A DNA stretch of 64,000 bases from an uncultured Dehalococcoidia bacterium (GTDB lineage Bacteria; Chloroflexota; Dehalococcoidia; Lucifugimonadales; UBA3495), in the NCBI GenBank assembly GCA_958296445.1, contig OY282565.1, forward strand, positions 620,001 to 684,000, read 5' to 3'. Below, piece after piece: positions 36,257-44,304 of this stretch. The position numbers were made by a program, and so were the translations under genes. Each line of letters starts with the position of its first letter. The stretch's first letter is position 1. The notes below the pieces were generated by a model. The model worked only from the letters and a program-made list of their open reading frames with translations, was not told the origin of the DNA and did not search any database.

Positions 36257-36630
36257 TGCGCCGGTATCTCTCTATTCAGTATGTCGCCATTATCCACGCC
36301 GAGATGATTCGTTTTGAGGGCGAACCCGGAATCCGCGACCCGGGGGCTCTATCGAGGGTGCTTCTACGTCTGCTGGAAGAGGATTTTGGCAGCATTGCCG
36401 CCGAAGCTGCCGCGCTTATGGACGGCATATACAATAACCGGCCCTTCTGGGACGGCAACAAGCGGACTGCTACGGCTGTCGGCGAAATGTTTTTGCTGGA
36501 AAATGGCTACTTTATAGATTTTGAGCCTTTTGCGGCCGTTGCTTTCTTTATGCGGCTGTTCGAGGCAGGAGAATTCAACTTCTCAAATCTGCTTCCTTGG
36601 CTGACGGAGCATATTAAGCCTCTGCCTTGA
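36253..36630 (+). CDS. Doc/Fic-type protein with a substituted catalytic His
   Basis: The product is 125 aa. The fold matches death-on-curing proteins: YLSIQYVAIIHAEMI at the start, ALMDGIYNNRPFWDGNKRTA in the middle, MFLLENGYFI after it. Doc kinases phosphorylate EF-Tu through a H-x-F-x-D-G-N-K-R motif. Here the residue equivalent to the catalytic His is Arg63 (CGG at 36439-36441); the rest of the motif (PFWDGNKRTA) is intact. Without the His the standard base is missing, so the toxin may be inactive or may use altered chemistry. It overlaps the second antitoxin-like gene by 4 bp. A strong hairpin follows. Confidence 0.85.
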   Translation: MMRRYLSIQYVAIIHAEMIRFEGEPGIRDPGALSRVLLRLLEEDFGSIAAEAAALMDGIYNNRPFWDGNKRTATAVGEMFLLENGYFIDFEPFAAVAFFMRLFEAGEFNFSNLLPWLTEHIKPLP

Positions 36631-36650
36631 GCATCCTGTGCCTATTATTA

Positions 36651-36684
36651 AACATTCCGCCGGGTTATCGCCCGGCGGAATGTT
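36651..36684. terminator. Bidirectional terminator between the Doc operon and the NHL gene
   Basis: AACATTCCGCCGGG (36651-36664) and CCCGGCGGAATGTT (36671-36684) are perfect 14-bp arms around TTATCG. It lies between two convergent genes, 20 bp past the Doc stop and 28 bp past the NHL stop. The plus-strand side is followed by GCATTTCT; the minus-strand side by TAATAATAGG. Both are only weak T-tracts. Confidence 0.75.
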
Positions 36685-36712
36685 GCATTTCTGCATTGGC
36701 GCGGTGGGGGAA

Positions 36713-37777
36713 TCAGAGGTTGAGCTGGGGTATCATGTAGCGGCCCAGCTTGTTGTAGATTTGGAGGCGGCTGCGCTGGGTGTCGGCTACTACGAGGCGA
36801 CCGTTGGCGGCGTCGTATTCTATGGCGGTGGGCTGGGCGAAGGTCCATTCCGGCTCGGTGGTGCGGACTTCGCGGCGGCGCTTGGCGTAGTCGGCGTTGG
36901 CGTCCACCGTCATTTGGGCCCAATGGGAAAGCTGCTGAGCGTCGCCGACCAGACTGGTCAGGAATTTGCCGTCGGCGTCGAAAATGTGAACCCGGCCCTT
37001 GCCCCAGCGGTTGTCGCTCCAGTCGCAGACGTACACGTCGCCCTCGGGGTCAACGGCAACGTCGGAGGGGTAGTTAAGCTCGCCCCGCTTGTTGCCGGGG
37101 CGGCCTATCTGGGCTACGAAGGCGCCTTCGGGGGTGAGCTTCTGCACCCGGTGGTTGCCGGAGTCGGCGACGTAGACGAAGCCGTCGGCGTCAATGGCGA
37201 TGCCCCAAGGGGAATCGAACTCGCCTTCGCCGGAACCCTGGCTGCCGAAAGCTCCGAGGAACTCGCCAGCGGTGGTGAAGCGGCGCACTTGGTTGCTGCG
37301 TCCGTCGGTGACGTAGAGTATCCGGCCGGGGGAGATGGCGATGCCGCAACTGCCGTTGGTTTCGGGGTCGCCGGGCTGGAGGGTGGAGAAGTGGCGCTGG
37401 TAGGCGCCTTCCCGGTCGAACACGGAGACGCGGTTGAGCCATTCGTCGGCCACGTAGAGGTTGCCGTCATTGTCGGCGGCGATGCCGGCGGGCCAGATGA
37501 GCTGGCCGTCATTGTTGCCGTAGCGGCTGAACTCGCCGAGGAACTCTTCATCGCCCCAGGAGTCGCCTAGGGTGACTTTGGAGATGCGCTGGCCGACGCC
37601 GGTGCGGTTCCAGCCCACGTTGCTGATGGACTCGCTGCCGCGGTTGGCGACGTATAGCACGCCGTCGGCGCCGATGGTCAGGGCTACCGGGGTGTTGAAG
37701 CCCATGCCGGTCTGCGCACCGCGACCTACGTTGTGGCTGTAGTCATAGGTGCGGCCGGCCACTGTTTCAGTAAGCAT
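36713..37777 (-). CDS. NHL-repeat beta-propeller protein
   Basis: The product is 354 aa made of about six NHL repeats, each with a D-(G)-N/F-(L/V)-Y-V-A-D-(S)-x-N-x-R-V pattern: NLYVADEWLNRV, FVYVADSGNHRV, DVYVCDWSDNRW and others. They form a six-bladed propeller that binds other proteins or ligands. No signal peptide is seen. It follows the DUF1501 and DUF1800 genes on the same strand with gaps of about 110 bp and 90 bp, so the three may form one transcription unit. A role as a sensor or secreted-enzyme accessory is inference. Confidence 0.85.
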   Translation of the reverse strand: MLTETVAGRTYDYSHNVGRGAQTGMGFNTPVALTIGADGVLYVANRGSESISNVGWNRTGVGQRISKVTLGDSWGDEEFLGEFSRYGNNDGQLIWPAGIAADNDGNLYVADEWLNRVSVFDREGAYQRHFSTLQPGDPETNGSCGIAISPGRILYVTDGRSNQVRRFTTAGEFLGAFGSQGSGEGEFDSPWGIAIDADGFVYVADSGNHRVQKLTPEGAFVAQIGRPGNKRGELNYPSDVAVDPEGDVYVCDWSDNRWGKGRVHIFDADGKFLTSLVGDAQQLSHWAQMTVDANADYAKRRREVRTTEPEWTFAQPTAIEYDAANGRLVVADTQRSRLQIYNKLGRYMIPQLNL

Positions 37778-37832
37778 TGATTTTCCTCCCTGATGGGGGT
37801 AGAGGCCCGGATAAGGGTAGAGGGGCGTGGCG

Positions 37833-37859
37833 CAGGGGCGGGTTGGCGGCCCGCCCCTG
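37833..37859. repeat. GC-rich hairpin between the DUF1501 and NHL genes
   Basis: CAGGGGCGGG (37833-37842) and CCCGCCCCTG (37850-37859) pair perfectly over 10 bp with a 7-nt loop. It is a close relative of the hairpin at 97-124, so the two are likely copies of one palindromic element. Confidence 0.65.
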
Positions 37860-37888
37860 GATTTGGATTCCGGCGGGGTTTGCTGCGG

Positions 37889-39025
37889 CTAGGACAGCAT
37901 ACCCAGCTTTTCGTAGGTTGCGCCGACCAGCGGCTTGGCGTCTAGGCCCATCCAGTCTTCGAGGATGGTGGTGTAGAGGCCGCGGTAGTCGTAGTTGGGA
38001 ACCACGTCGCCCTGCTCCAGGTCTTTTTCGGCCATAGAGGGGAATTCGCTGTACTGGCCGCCCTTGACGCCGGAGCCGAACATAAAGGCCGCGCCGCCGG
38101 CGCCGTGGTCGGTGCCGGAGCCGTTGTCGTGGGTGCGGCGTCCGAACTCGGTGAACGCCAGCACCACCACGTTGTCGTCCACGCCGTGCTCCTTCAGGTC
38201 GTCCAGGAAGGCGGCCAAGCCGTGGGAGACGTCGTGCCACAGCTTGTCGTGCATTCCGGTCTGGTTGGAGTGGCTGTCGAAGCTGCCGTGGTCGACGTAG
38301 AAAATGCGGGTGCCAAAGTTAGCCATGTGGACTTGGGCGATGCCCTTGAGCTTCTTGGCGATGGGGGTGTCGGGGTATTCGACATCCGAGGAGTACATCC
38401 GGGGGGCTTCCTTGAGGATGTCGGCACCCTCTAGGGTGTCTAGGCCGGTCTGTCCCATATAGTCCATCACGGCACTGGAGCCGATGGCCGGAGAATACAT
38501 CCGGGCGAAGCGATCCAGCACCTTGGTGCGCTGTTCGCCGGAGATGCCGGGCAGCAGGCCGTAGTTGTCGAGGTCGTCCACTACCGCCACCGGCACGCCG
38601 GGCAGGGCCAGGGCGCGGAACAGGGAGGGGCCGAAGCTGACGGTGGTAAGGACGTTTTCCTTGTTGGGGTCAATGTCGCGGGTGGCGCGGCCCAGCCAGC
38701 CCTCGGTTCCCAGCTTTTCCGGCTCGCAGGTGTGCCAGATGTCCATAGAGCGGAAGTGGGAGCGGGGGGAGTTGGCGTAGCCGACGCCGTGGATGATGGC
38801 CATATCGCCGCGGTCATAGACGTGCTTGAGCGGGGCCATCTCCGGGTGGAAGCCGATTTTGTCATCAATGGGGATAACGCGGTCTTCGGCGATGCCGACG
38901 ACCGGGCGGTTGTCGCGGTACAGGGGGTTGCTGTAGGGGATGACGGTGTTCAGGTAGTCGTTGCCCCCGGTGAGCTGGAACACTACCAGAACCGGGTCTT
39001 TCTTGGTGCTGGTCATTTCGGGCAT
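37889..39025 (-). CDS. DUF1501 domain protein
   Basis: The product is 378 aa with GGAGG just before the ATG; an ATG three codons downstream (39016) is also possible. DUF1501 proteins belong to the alkaline-phosphatase/sulfatase-like fold. Visible blocks are VVFQLTGGNDYLNTVIPY at the start, HGVGYANSPRSHFRSMDIWHT, the central FYVDHGSFDSHSNQ, and VLAFTEFGRRTHDNGSGTDHG near the end, where metal-binding Asp and His would lie. It is almost always encoded with a DUF1800 protein, as here. The pair is predicted to act outside the cytoplasm in many bacteria, but no Tat signal is visible in this copy. Confidence 0.88.
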   Translation of the reverse strand: MPEMTSTKKDPVLVVFQLTGGNDYLNTVIPYSNPLYRDNRPVVGIAEDRVIPIDDKIGFHPEMAPLKHVYDRGDMAIIHGVGYANSPRSHFRSMDIWHTCEPEKLGTEGWLGRATRDIDPNKENVLTTVSFGPSLFRALALPGVPVAVVDDLDNYGLLPGISGEQRTKVLDRFARMYSPAIGSSAVMDYMGQTGLDTLEGADILKEAPRMYSSDVEYPDTPIAKKLKGIAQVHMANFGTRIFYVDHGSFDSHSNQTGMHDKLWHDVSHGLAAFLDDLKEHGVDDNVVVLAFTEFGRRTHDNGSGTDHGAGGAAFMFGSGVKGGQYSEFPSMAEKDLEQGDVVPNYDYRGLYTTILEDWMGLDAKPLVGATYEKLGMLS

Positions 39026-39114
39026 TCCTCCGTTTTATGAGAAGTGAGGGAACGATAGGGAGGAGCGAGCGGGGCGGGTTTCGCCGCGCTCACTCCCCAC
39101 TGGTCACTCCTCGG

Positions 39115-40518
39115 TTAGGCGTACTGGTACTCACGCAGGGAAACGATGAGCTGGAGCAGCTCGGAAACGCGGCGGGTGGACGAGGCCACGTCCTCGGTGG
39201 TTCCCCAAGCGAAATCGCCGCCCTCGCTGATGAAGCCGATGAGCTCGTCGCGGCTCTCGCCGGTGACTTCCAGGGGGCCCATCAGGTCGAGGCAGCCGTC
39301 CACGGCTTCGGCGGCGGTGCGGACGCCGCGGGCTTCGAGGCGGTCTACCATATCGCGGATGCCGGGGCGGGAGACGTCGCCCACCAGTTCGGCGGTGAAG
39401 TTGACGCGGCGCATCAGTGAGCCGCTGTTAATCCACTCGGCGCCGGTGTGCCAGCCTTCCACGCTGGGGGGGTTGAGCAGGTCTTGGCCCATATAGCTGG
39501 GCTGGCGGGAAAGGTCGCCGATGCCGGGGGCCGGGAACTCGGCGCCGCCCACCATCCGCAGGGTGCCGACGACCACTTCGGTGGGGTTCTTGAGCCGGGC
39601 GAAGCGGGCGTTCTTGAAGAAGTCGGAGTTGAACAGCACCCGCAGGGTGGCCCGCATATCGTAGCCGTTTTCCCGCAGGGCGTTGGCGAGGGTTTCGACG
39701 GCCTCCGGGTCGTTGGGCGGTGTCACCGACCAAGCCGGCACCTGGGCTTCGTCGGCCACGAAGAAGTTGTAGAGATGGCGGGCGATGAACCCGGCGCAGG
39801 CGGGGTGTTCGCTGATGATGCGCACGATGTCTTCGCCGTTGAAGTTGCCGGAGTGGCCGAGGAAGGTCTTTTCGGTGTCGTCGTGGTCTTCGGGGCGGTA
39901 CTCGAAGAACCAGTCGTGGCGTCCGATGGGCCCGCGCGGCAGCTTGGGTTCGATAGTCCAGCCGGTGAAAGCGCGGGAGCACTCGCGGACGTCCACCTCG
40001 GTGTAGTTGCCGACGCCCATGCTGAACAGTTCCAGCAGTTCGCGGCCCCAGTTCTCGTTGACGGCGTCGGCGTGGTTTTCGCAGTTGTCCAGCCAGTAGA
40101 TCATGGCCGGGTCTTTAGCCATTTCCACCAGCAGTTCGCGGAAGTCGCCCATGCCCTTCTCGCGGAACTTGACAATCATATCCATCACGTCGTCGTAATG
40201 GTCAACCTTGGAGACGCCGGTGGCGAAGATGCCGTGCCAGAAGAGGGTCATTTTCTCTTCCAGGGGGCGGCGGGTGTTGATCATATCGTGGAGCCATTCG
40301 GCGGCGCCCATACCGGGCAGGGTGCCGGGCCGCCAGGTCCAGGGGTGGTAGCGCATCATTTCGTTGCGGTCGAGCGTGGGCTGGTCTTCGGGGTTGAGCA
40401 GTTCTTCGACGGTGGCCTCGTAGCCTTTGGCAGCCCTGGCCTCCAGCTCTTCCCGGGTCGCGCCGAAACCGGCGCGGCGCATCAGGTGAGCCATCAATGC
40501 GATGTCCTGGTCGCCCAT
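39115..40518 (-). CDS. DUF1800 domain protein
   Basis: The product is 467 aa from the ATG at 40518 (GGGAGGG upstream). The N-terminal HLMRRAGFGATREELEARAAKGYE is the family's opening block. Further blocks are KMTLFWHGIFATG, NENWGRELLELFSMGVGNYTE and FTGWTIEP, with a C-terminal LLNPPSVEGWHTGAEWINSG. Function is unknown. It precedes DUF1501 on the same strand with a gap of about 90 bp, the standard arrangement. Neither partner shows a signal peptide, so secretion cannot be claimed for this copy. Confidence 0.9.
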   Translation of the reverse strand: MGDQDIALMAHLMRRAGFGATREELEARAAKGYEATVEELLNPEDQPTLDRNEMMRYHPWTWRPGTLPGMGAAEWLHDMINTRRPLEEKMTLFWHGIFATGVSKVDHYDDVMDMIVKFREKGMGDFRELLVEMAKDPAMIYWLDNCENHADAVNENWGRELLELFSMGVGNYTEVDVRECSRAFTGWTIEPKLPRGPIGRHDWFFEYRPEDHDDTEKTFLGHSGNFNGEDIVRIISEHPACAGFIARHLYNFFVADEAQVPAWSVTPPNDPEAVETLANALRENGYDMRATLRVLFNSDFFKNARFARLKNPTEVVVGTLRMVGGAEFPAPGIGDLSRQPSYMGQDLLNPPSVEGWHTGAEWINSGSLMRRVNFTAELVGDVSRPGIRDMVDRLEARGVRTAAEAVDGCLDLMGPLEVTGESRDELIGFISEGGDFAWGTTEDVASSTRRVSELLQLIVSLREYQYA

Positions 40519-40688
40519 GATTTCCCTCCCTGTATTAAGGTTGGTTCGCGGTCGTATGAGCCTGAACGCGGCGGCGCAAGGCGGCACCAGCGTCCATACT
40601 GGATTAAGGGTATATTAGTGGCGGATGGCGGGTGTTGTCAATGATTACCTTATAATGACTCTGCCGCAAGGGGCGGGTGGGGCGGCGG

Positions 40689-41255
40689 CTATCGCTGGCG
40701 CCGGAACATCCGCCATACCGGGGTGGAGAATCCGGGCAGCAGTTCGCCGCCGTCTAGGGTATCGTCCTCGCCTAGCGTGACCGGCGCGGTGTTGAGGCGG
40801 TAGATGGTGATGGTTGCGGTAGGCGGGTCGGCTACCCAAGCCTGTTGCGAGCCGTAGCTGAGCCACATATAGGCTTTGGCGGCGATTTCGGGCCAAGAGT
40901 TGCCGGGGGATTTTACTTCGATGGCAAGGTCGGGGGCCATTTCGGGGAATCCCGGATTGCCTCTGACCAGCCTTCCGGGGGCAAACCATGCCACATCCGG
41001 GGCGCGCACGGTGTCGGGGCCACGCTCCAGACGGTAGCCGGGTTCGCCGGTTCGCACATCTCCGTAGTCGTTGGAAATAGTATAGTTGCCCAAAGTGATG
41101 TGGGTCATGCTCACTGCTTCGCAGTGCGGGTCTCCGGCAGGCATTTTTTCAATCAGCGCTCCCCGGATAAGCTCGAACCGCCGCCCGTCAATCTTGGGCA
41201 TCAGCAGCAGTTCGTCGGCGGTTATCAGTTTTTGCTCAATGGCAGTGGTGGTCAT
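40689..41255 (-). CDS. Uma2-family (DUF820) nuclease-like protein, third copy
   Basis: The product is 188 aa. It shares the Uma2 plan: RRFELIRGALIEKMPAGD near the start, VRAPDVAWF, PDLAIEVKSPGNSW with the core Glu, and AYMWLSYGSQQAWVADP. It is clearly more distant from the tandem copies at 21.8-23.1 kb than they are from each other. No strong ribosome site is seen before the ATG. PD-(D/E)XK residues are retained, so nuclease activity is possible. No partner gene is adjacent. Confidence 0.8.
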   Translation of the reverse strand: MTTTAIEQKLITADELLLMPKIDGRRFELIRGALIEKMPAGDPHCEAVSMTHITLGNYTISNDYGDVRTGEPGYRLERGPDTVRAPDVAWFAPGRLVRGNPGFPEMAPDLAIEVKSPGNSWPEIAAKAYMWLSYGSQQAWVADPPTATITIYRLNTAPVTLGEDDTLDGGELLPGFSTPVWRMFRRQR

Positions 41256-41570
41256 AAGGCGTTCACCGGCGCGGTTGGGTCGGGTGTTTGCGGTGGGGGT
41301 ATTGTAGCAGGAAACTGCGGCTTACCGCTTTCGCCGGAACAGTTGCCATTTGGTAGACTCTGGCGACGTTTGCAACGCATTGCCCTGTCCGGCGTTTCAG
41401 CCGAAACGCTTGTAACATCAGTACCTTATCAGGTTTGCCCTTTGGCGTTAAGGTTGGGGGGTGGGGCGGCGGGTTGTTAATTGACCGGGGGCGGGGGGTG
41501 TGGCTACACTGCGGGCTACGGATTTGGCTGTCCATTTGGGGTTATCTTAGGGATGGCCGGGAGGGTAGGT

Positions 41571-42320
41571 ATGCGACTGGATGGTAAGGTGGCGCTGATT
41601 ACCGGCGGGGCCAGGGGGCAGGGGGCGGCGGAGGCTAGGCTCTTTGCGCGGGAGGGCGCACGGGTGGTTATCGCGGATGTGCTGGATCCAGACGGGATGG
41701 CGGTGGCCGCCGAGATAAACGAACTGGGCGGCGACGCTACGTATGTTCATTTGGACGTATCCAGCGAGGGCGACTGGCAACAGGCTATCGAGGCGGCGGT
41801 GTCGGCCTACGGCAAGCTGGATGTGCTGGTCAACAACGCCGCTATCTGGCGCGGCGGTCATGTGCTGGACACCAGCGGCGAGCAGTGGGATACGGTTCTG
41901 GACATTAACGCCAAGGGCGTGTTCCTCGGCACCAAGCTGGCTATACCGGAAATGCGGAAGGCGGGCGGCGGCTCTATCGTCAATATATCGTCCACCGCCG
42001 GGCTGGTGGGCAGCCGCACTAGCACGGCCTATAGCGCGTCCAAGGGGGCGGTGCGTTTGTTTACCAAGTCAACGGCGGTTCAGTATGGGGTTGAGGGTAT
42101 CCGGGCCAACTCGATACATCCCGGCCCGATAGACACGGCTATGGGCGACCAGGTGTGGCCCGACGCGGGCAGCAGGGAGGAAACCATCGGGCGCACTGCG
42201 CTGAAGCGCATCGGGACGCCGGAGGACATCGCCAACGGGGCGCTGTTCTTGGCATCGGATGAATCGTCCTTTATGACCGGGGCGGAGCTGGTGATTGACG
42301 GCGGGGTGACGGCGCAGTAG
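41571..42320 (+). CDS. Short-chain dehydrogenase/reductase (SDR)
   Basis: The product is 249 aa with GGGAGG before the ATG at 41571. The cofactor loop is TGGARGQG near the N-terminus, then LVNNAAI, the catalytic Ser in NISSTAGL, and the YSASK catalytic Tyr/Lys. The C-terminus (ASDESSFMTGAELVIDGG) is typical of the classical SDR family. It reduces or oxidises an alcohol or ketone; the Asp after the second beta strand (VIADVLD) suggests NAD rather than NADP. An upstream frame extension to 41481 has no conservation and is rejected. Confidence 0.9.
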   Translation: MRLDGKVALITGGARGQGAAEARLFAREGARVVIADVLDPDGMAVAAEINELGGDATYVHLDVSSEGDWQQAIEAAVSAYGKLDVLVNNAAIWRGGHVLDTSGEQWDTVLDINAKGVFLGTKLAIPEMRKAGGGSIVNISSTAGLVGSRTSTAYSASKGAVRLFTKSTAVQYGVEGIRANSIHPGPIDTAMGDQVWPDAGSREETIGRTALKRIGTPEDIANGALFLASDESSFMTGAELVIDGGVTAQ

Positions 42321-42434
42321 GGCGGCGGGGGCTGTTTGGCGGCTGCGGGTTTCCGGCCGCCGGGCAGCCTATGGCTTGTCTTTGGCGGGTATGATATGGT
42401 TTGCGTCAATTATCCTTTGCAGGCGGGGGTTGGT

Positions 42435-42629
42435 ATGACGGAGCATGAAGTGATTAGCGCTATTCTGGCGCAGATACGTTGGGTGAAACGGCCGGCGCGT
42501 ATTAGTGACCGGGAGTTTGCTGAGACCTATTTGTTGCTGGCGCGGGGTATAGAGTCGGAAAGGAACGGGGAGCCTTCAATTACCATGACTTGGAGTGAGC
42601 TTAGGAAAGATATGGGGATTGAGGGGTAG
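42435..42629 (+). CDS. Small protein, possible antitoxin partner
   Basis: The product is 64 aa with GGGGTTGG before the ATG at 42435. It is charged and helical (EVISAILAQIRWVKRPARIS, then SDREFAETYLLLARGIESE). No domain is recognised. The next gene starts 4 bp after its stop and has a RelE-like pattern, so a small regulator or antitoxin role is possible. Confidence 0.4.
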   Translation: MTEHEVISAILAQIRWVKRPARISDREFAETYLLLARGIESERNGEPSITMTWSELRKDMGIEG

Positions 42630-42632
42630 CGA

Positions 42633-42899
42633 ATGGGAGAGAACGAGGGCTTTGTCAGATTTCGCCCGGAAGCGCGGCGTTTCTACCGGGCTCTCGGTAA
42701 TCCACAAGAGGTTTTTGAGTTGTGGGAGCAACTGCTGTTTATAGCTGATGCTCCCGAAGTTGATTTTGAGACAGTTTTTGAGATTCCTTACGAGGGTGAC
42801 GTTTATAAAGTTGTATACGGGCCTCCTTTCACGATAGTATTCCAGAACGGGCCTGAAAACATCTTTATTGTGCGCGTTATCAGCCGGGCGGGGTTTTAG
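42633..42899 (+). CDS. Small protein with RelE/ParE-like pattern
   Basis: The product is 88 aa, 3-4 bp behind the previous gene. It starts with a charged region (VRFRPEARRFYRAL), then an acidic helix, and ends in paired strands GDVYKVVYGPPFTIVFQNG and FIVRVIS. A helix pair followed by a small beta sheet resembles RelE-superfamily toxins, but the key basic catalytic residues are not obvious. It overlaps the MmgE/PrpD gene by 4 bp at its 3' end on the opposite strand. The pair is a candidate toxin-antitoxin module at low confidence. Confidence 0.4.
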   Translation: MGENEGFVRFRPEARRFYRALGNPQEVFELWEQLLFIADAPEVDFETVFEIPYEGDVYKVVYGPPFTIVFQNGPENIFIVRVISRAGF

Positions 42900-44263
42900 C
42901 CGCCTAGTAGTTCGGCTAGGGGGGGTACGGGGCCTAGGTCTTCTAGGGTGTCTAGCATTGCTAGGGCGGCGGTGGCGTTGGGTTGGGTTAGGGCTGGGGT
43001 GGCGCAGTCGCGGAATTTGGCGCGGACGTCGTCGCGGGTTACGCCGCGGAGGGCGCCGGTGGTGGCGCGGTCGGCCCGCTCGGTTAGCGTTTGCCCGTCT
43101 TTGAGGTGTACTTGGACTAGGTTGTGGGCTTCGGTCCAACTGGTTTGGCCCTCGTGGCCGGGGTGGCGGCGCATCTCTATGCGGGGTATCAGGTCTTGGG
43201 CTTCGGGGCGCATTACTTGGGCGTCGGTGAAGGTGGACAGGGCGATTTGGCCGTCTAGGATTTCGGCGGCTAGGCAGTATTGCATACTGAATTTGCCCTC
43301 TAGCCCGTCGGCGGGGCGGGAGTGGATCAGGGAGCGGGGCGGGTCGAAGTCAACCAGGACTTCGATGCGCTCTACCTGTTCGGCGGCGAAGGGCCGGCGT
43401 TGGAGCAGGCGGGAGGTGGCGTCTAGGGCTAGGTGGGCGCTGCCGCAGCAGGGGTATTTTTTGATTTCGATGCCGGACTCTATCATATAGCAGCGGGTGC
43501 CTAGGGATGCGGCGGCTTTGTCGGGGTCGTAGCCGCTGCCGCCGGAGAAGGCCCGCATAAAGCCGAACCGTCCTTCTAGGGCGTCGGCGGATGCGGTGAA
43601 ACCGGCTTGCACCAGCTTGGCGGCGTTGACGCCGACGCGGCAGGCGGCGCCGGCGTGGTAGGGCTTGGTCATAGTGCCGAAGTTCTGGCGCAGGCCGGAG
43701 GCTTGGGAGGCGGCTAAGGAAAGGGCCATAGCGGTTTGCTGCGGGTTGAGGCGCAGCAGGCGGGCGGCGGCGGCAGCGGCGCCTAGGGCGCCGAGGGGGC
43801 CGGTGGGGTGCCAGCCTAGGTCGTCGAAGTAGGCCGGGCTGATGGCGTCGCCGATGGCGCAGGCTACCTCGAACCCTAGCAGGTAGGCGAGCAGGAGCTC
43901 TCCGCCGGTGGCGCCGGTTTCCTCGGCTAGGGGGAGGGCTCCGGGAATCAGGGCGGCGCTGGGGTGGGTTTTGGTGATAAAGGTTACGTCGTCGTAGTCG
44001 AGGGCGTGGGAGAGGGCCCCGTTGATTAGGGCGGCGTCGGGGGATGAGGTCTTGAATCCGCGCCCGATGACGGTGGCGGCGGGGGCCGCGCCCAAGCCCT
44101 GGATGTAGCCGGACAGCACGTCGGCCAGGGGTTCGCGGGAGCCGGCCAGGGCGCAGCCGAGGCAGTCGGTGATGGCGGCTTTGGCCGCGTCAATGGCGTC
44201 GGGCGGGAAATCCTCTAGCCCGGTGTCGGTGATGTATTCGGCGATTCTGGAGGTCAAGTTCAT
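42896..44263 (-). CDS. MmgE/PrpD family protein (2-methylcitrate dehydratase-like)
   Basis: The product is 455 aa. It opens LTSRIAEYITDTGLEDFPPDAI followed by AAITDCLGCALAG, then GALSHALDYDDV and FGTMTKPYHAGAACRVGV, all hallmarks of MmgE/PrpD. Family members dehydrate methylcitrate, or in cis-aconitate decarboxylase and related enzymes act on other tricarboxylates; the substrate cannot be decided here. The C-terminal domain holds KYPCCGSAHLALDA. Upstream GGGGGG is a poor ribosome site, so the start at 44263 rests on the conserved N-terminus. It is encoded alone, facing the small pair at 42.4-42.9 kb. Confidence 0.88.
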   Translation of the reverse strand: MNLTSRIAEYITDTGLEDFPPDAIDAAKAAITDCLGCALAGSREPLADVLSGYIQGLGAAPAATVIGRGFKTSSPDAALINGALSHALDYDDVTFITKTHPSAALIPGALPLAEETGATGGELLLAYLLGFEVACAIGDAISPAYFDDLGWHPTGPLGALGAAAAAARLLRLNPQQTAMALSLAASQASGLRQNFGTMTKPYHAGAACRVGVNAAKLVQAGFTASADALEGRFGFMRAFSGGSGYDPDKAAASLGTRCYMIESGIEIKKYPCCGSAHLALDATSRLLQRRPFAAEQVERIEVLVDFDPPRSLIHSRPADGLEGKFSMQYCLAAEILDGQIALSTFTDAQVMRPEAQDLIPRIEMRRHPGHEGQTSWTEAHNLVQVHLKDGQTLTERADRATTGALRGVTRDDVRAKFRDCATPALTQPNATAALAMLDTLEDLGPVPPLAELLGG

Positions 44264-44304
44264 TGTGGCCCCCCGGCGCGTTGTTCTTTTTAGTGACGGG
44301 TTTT

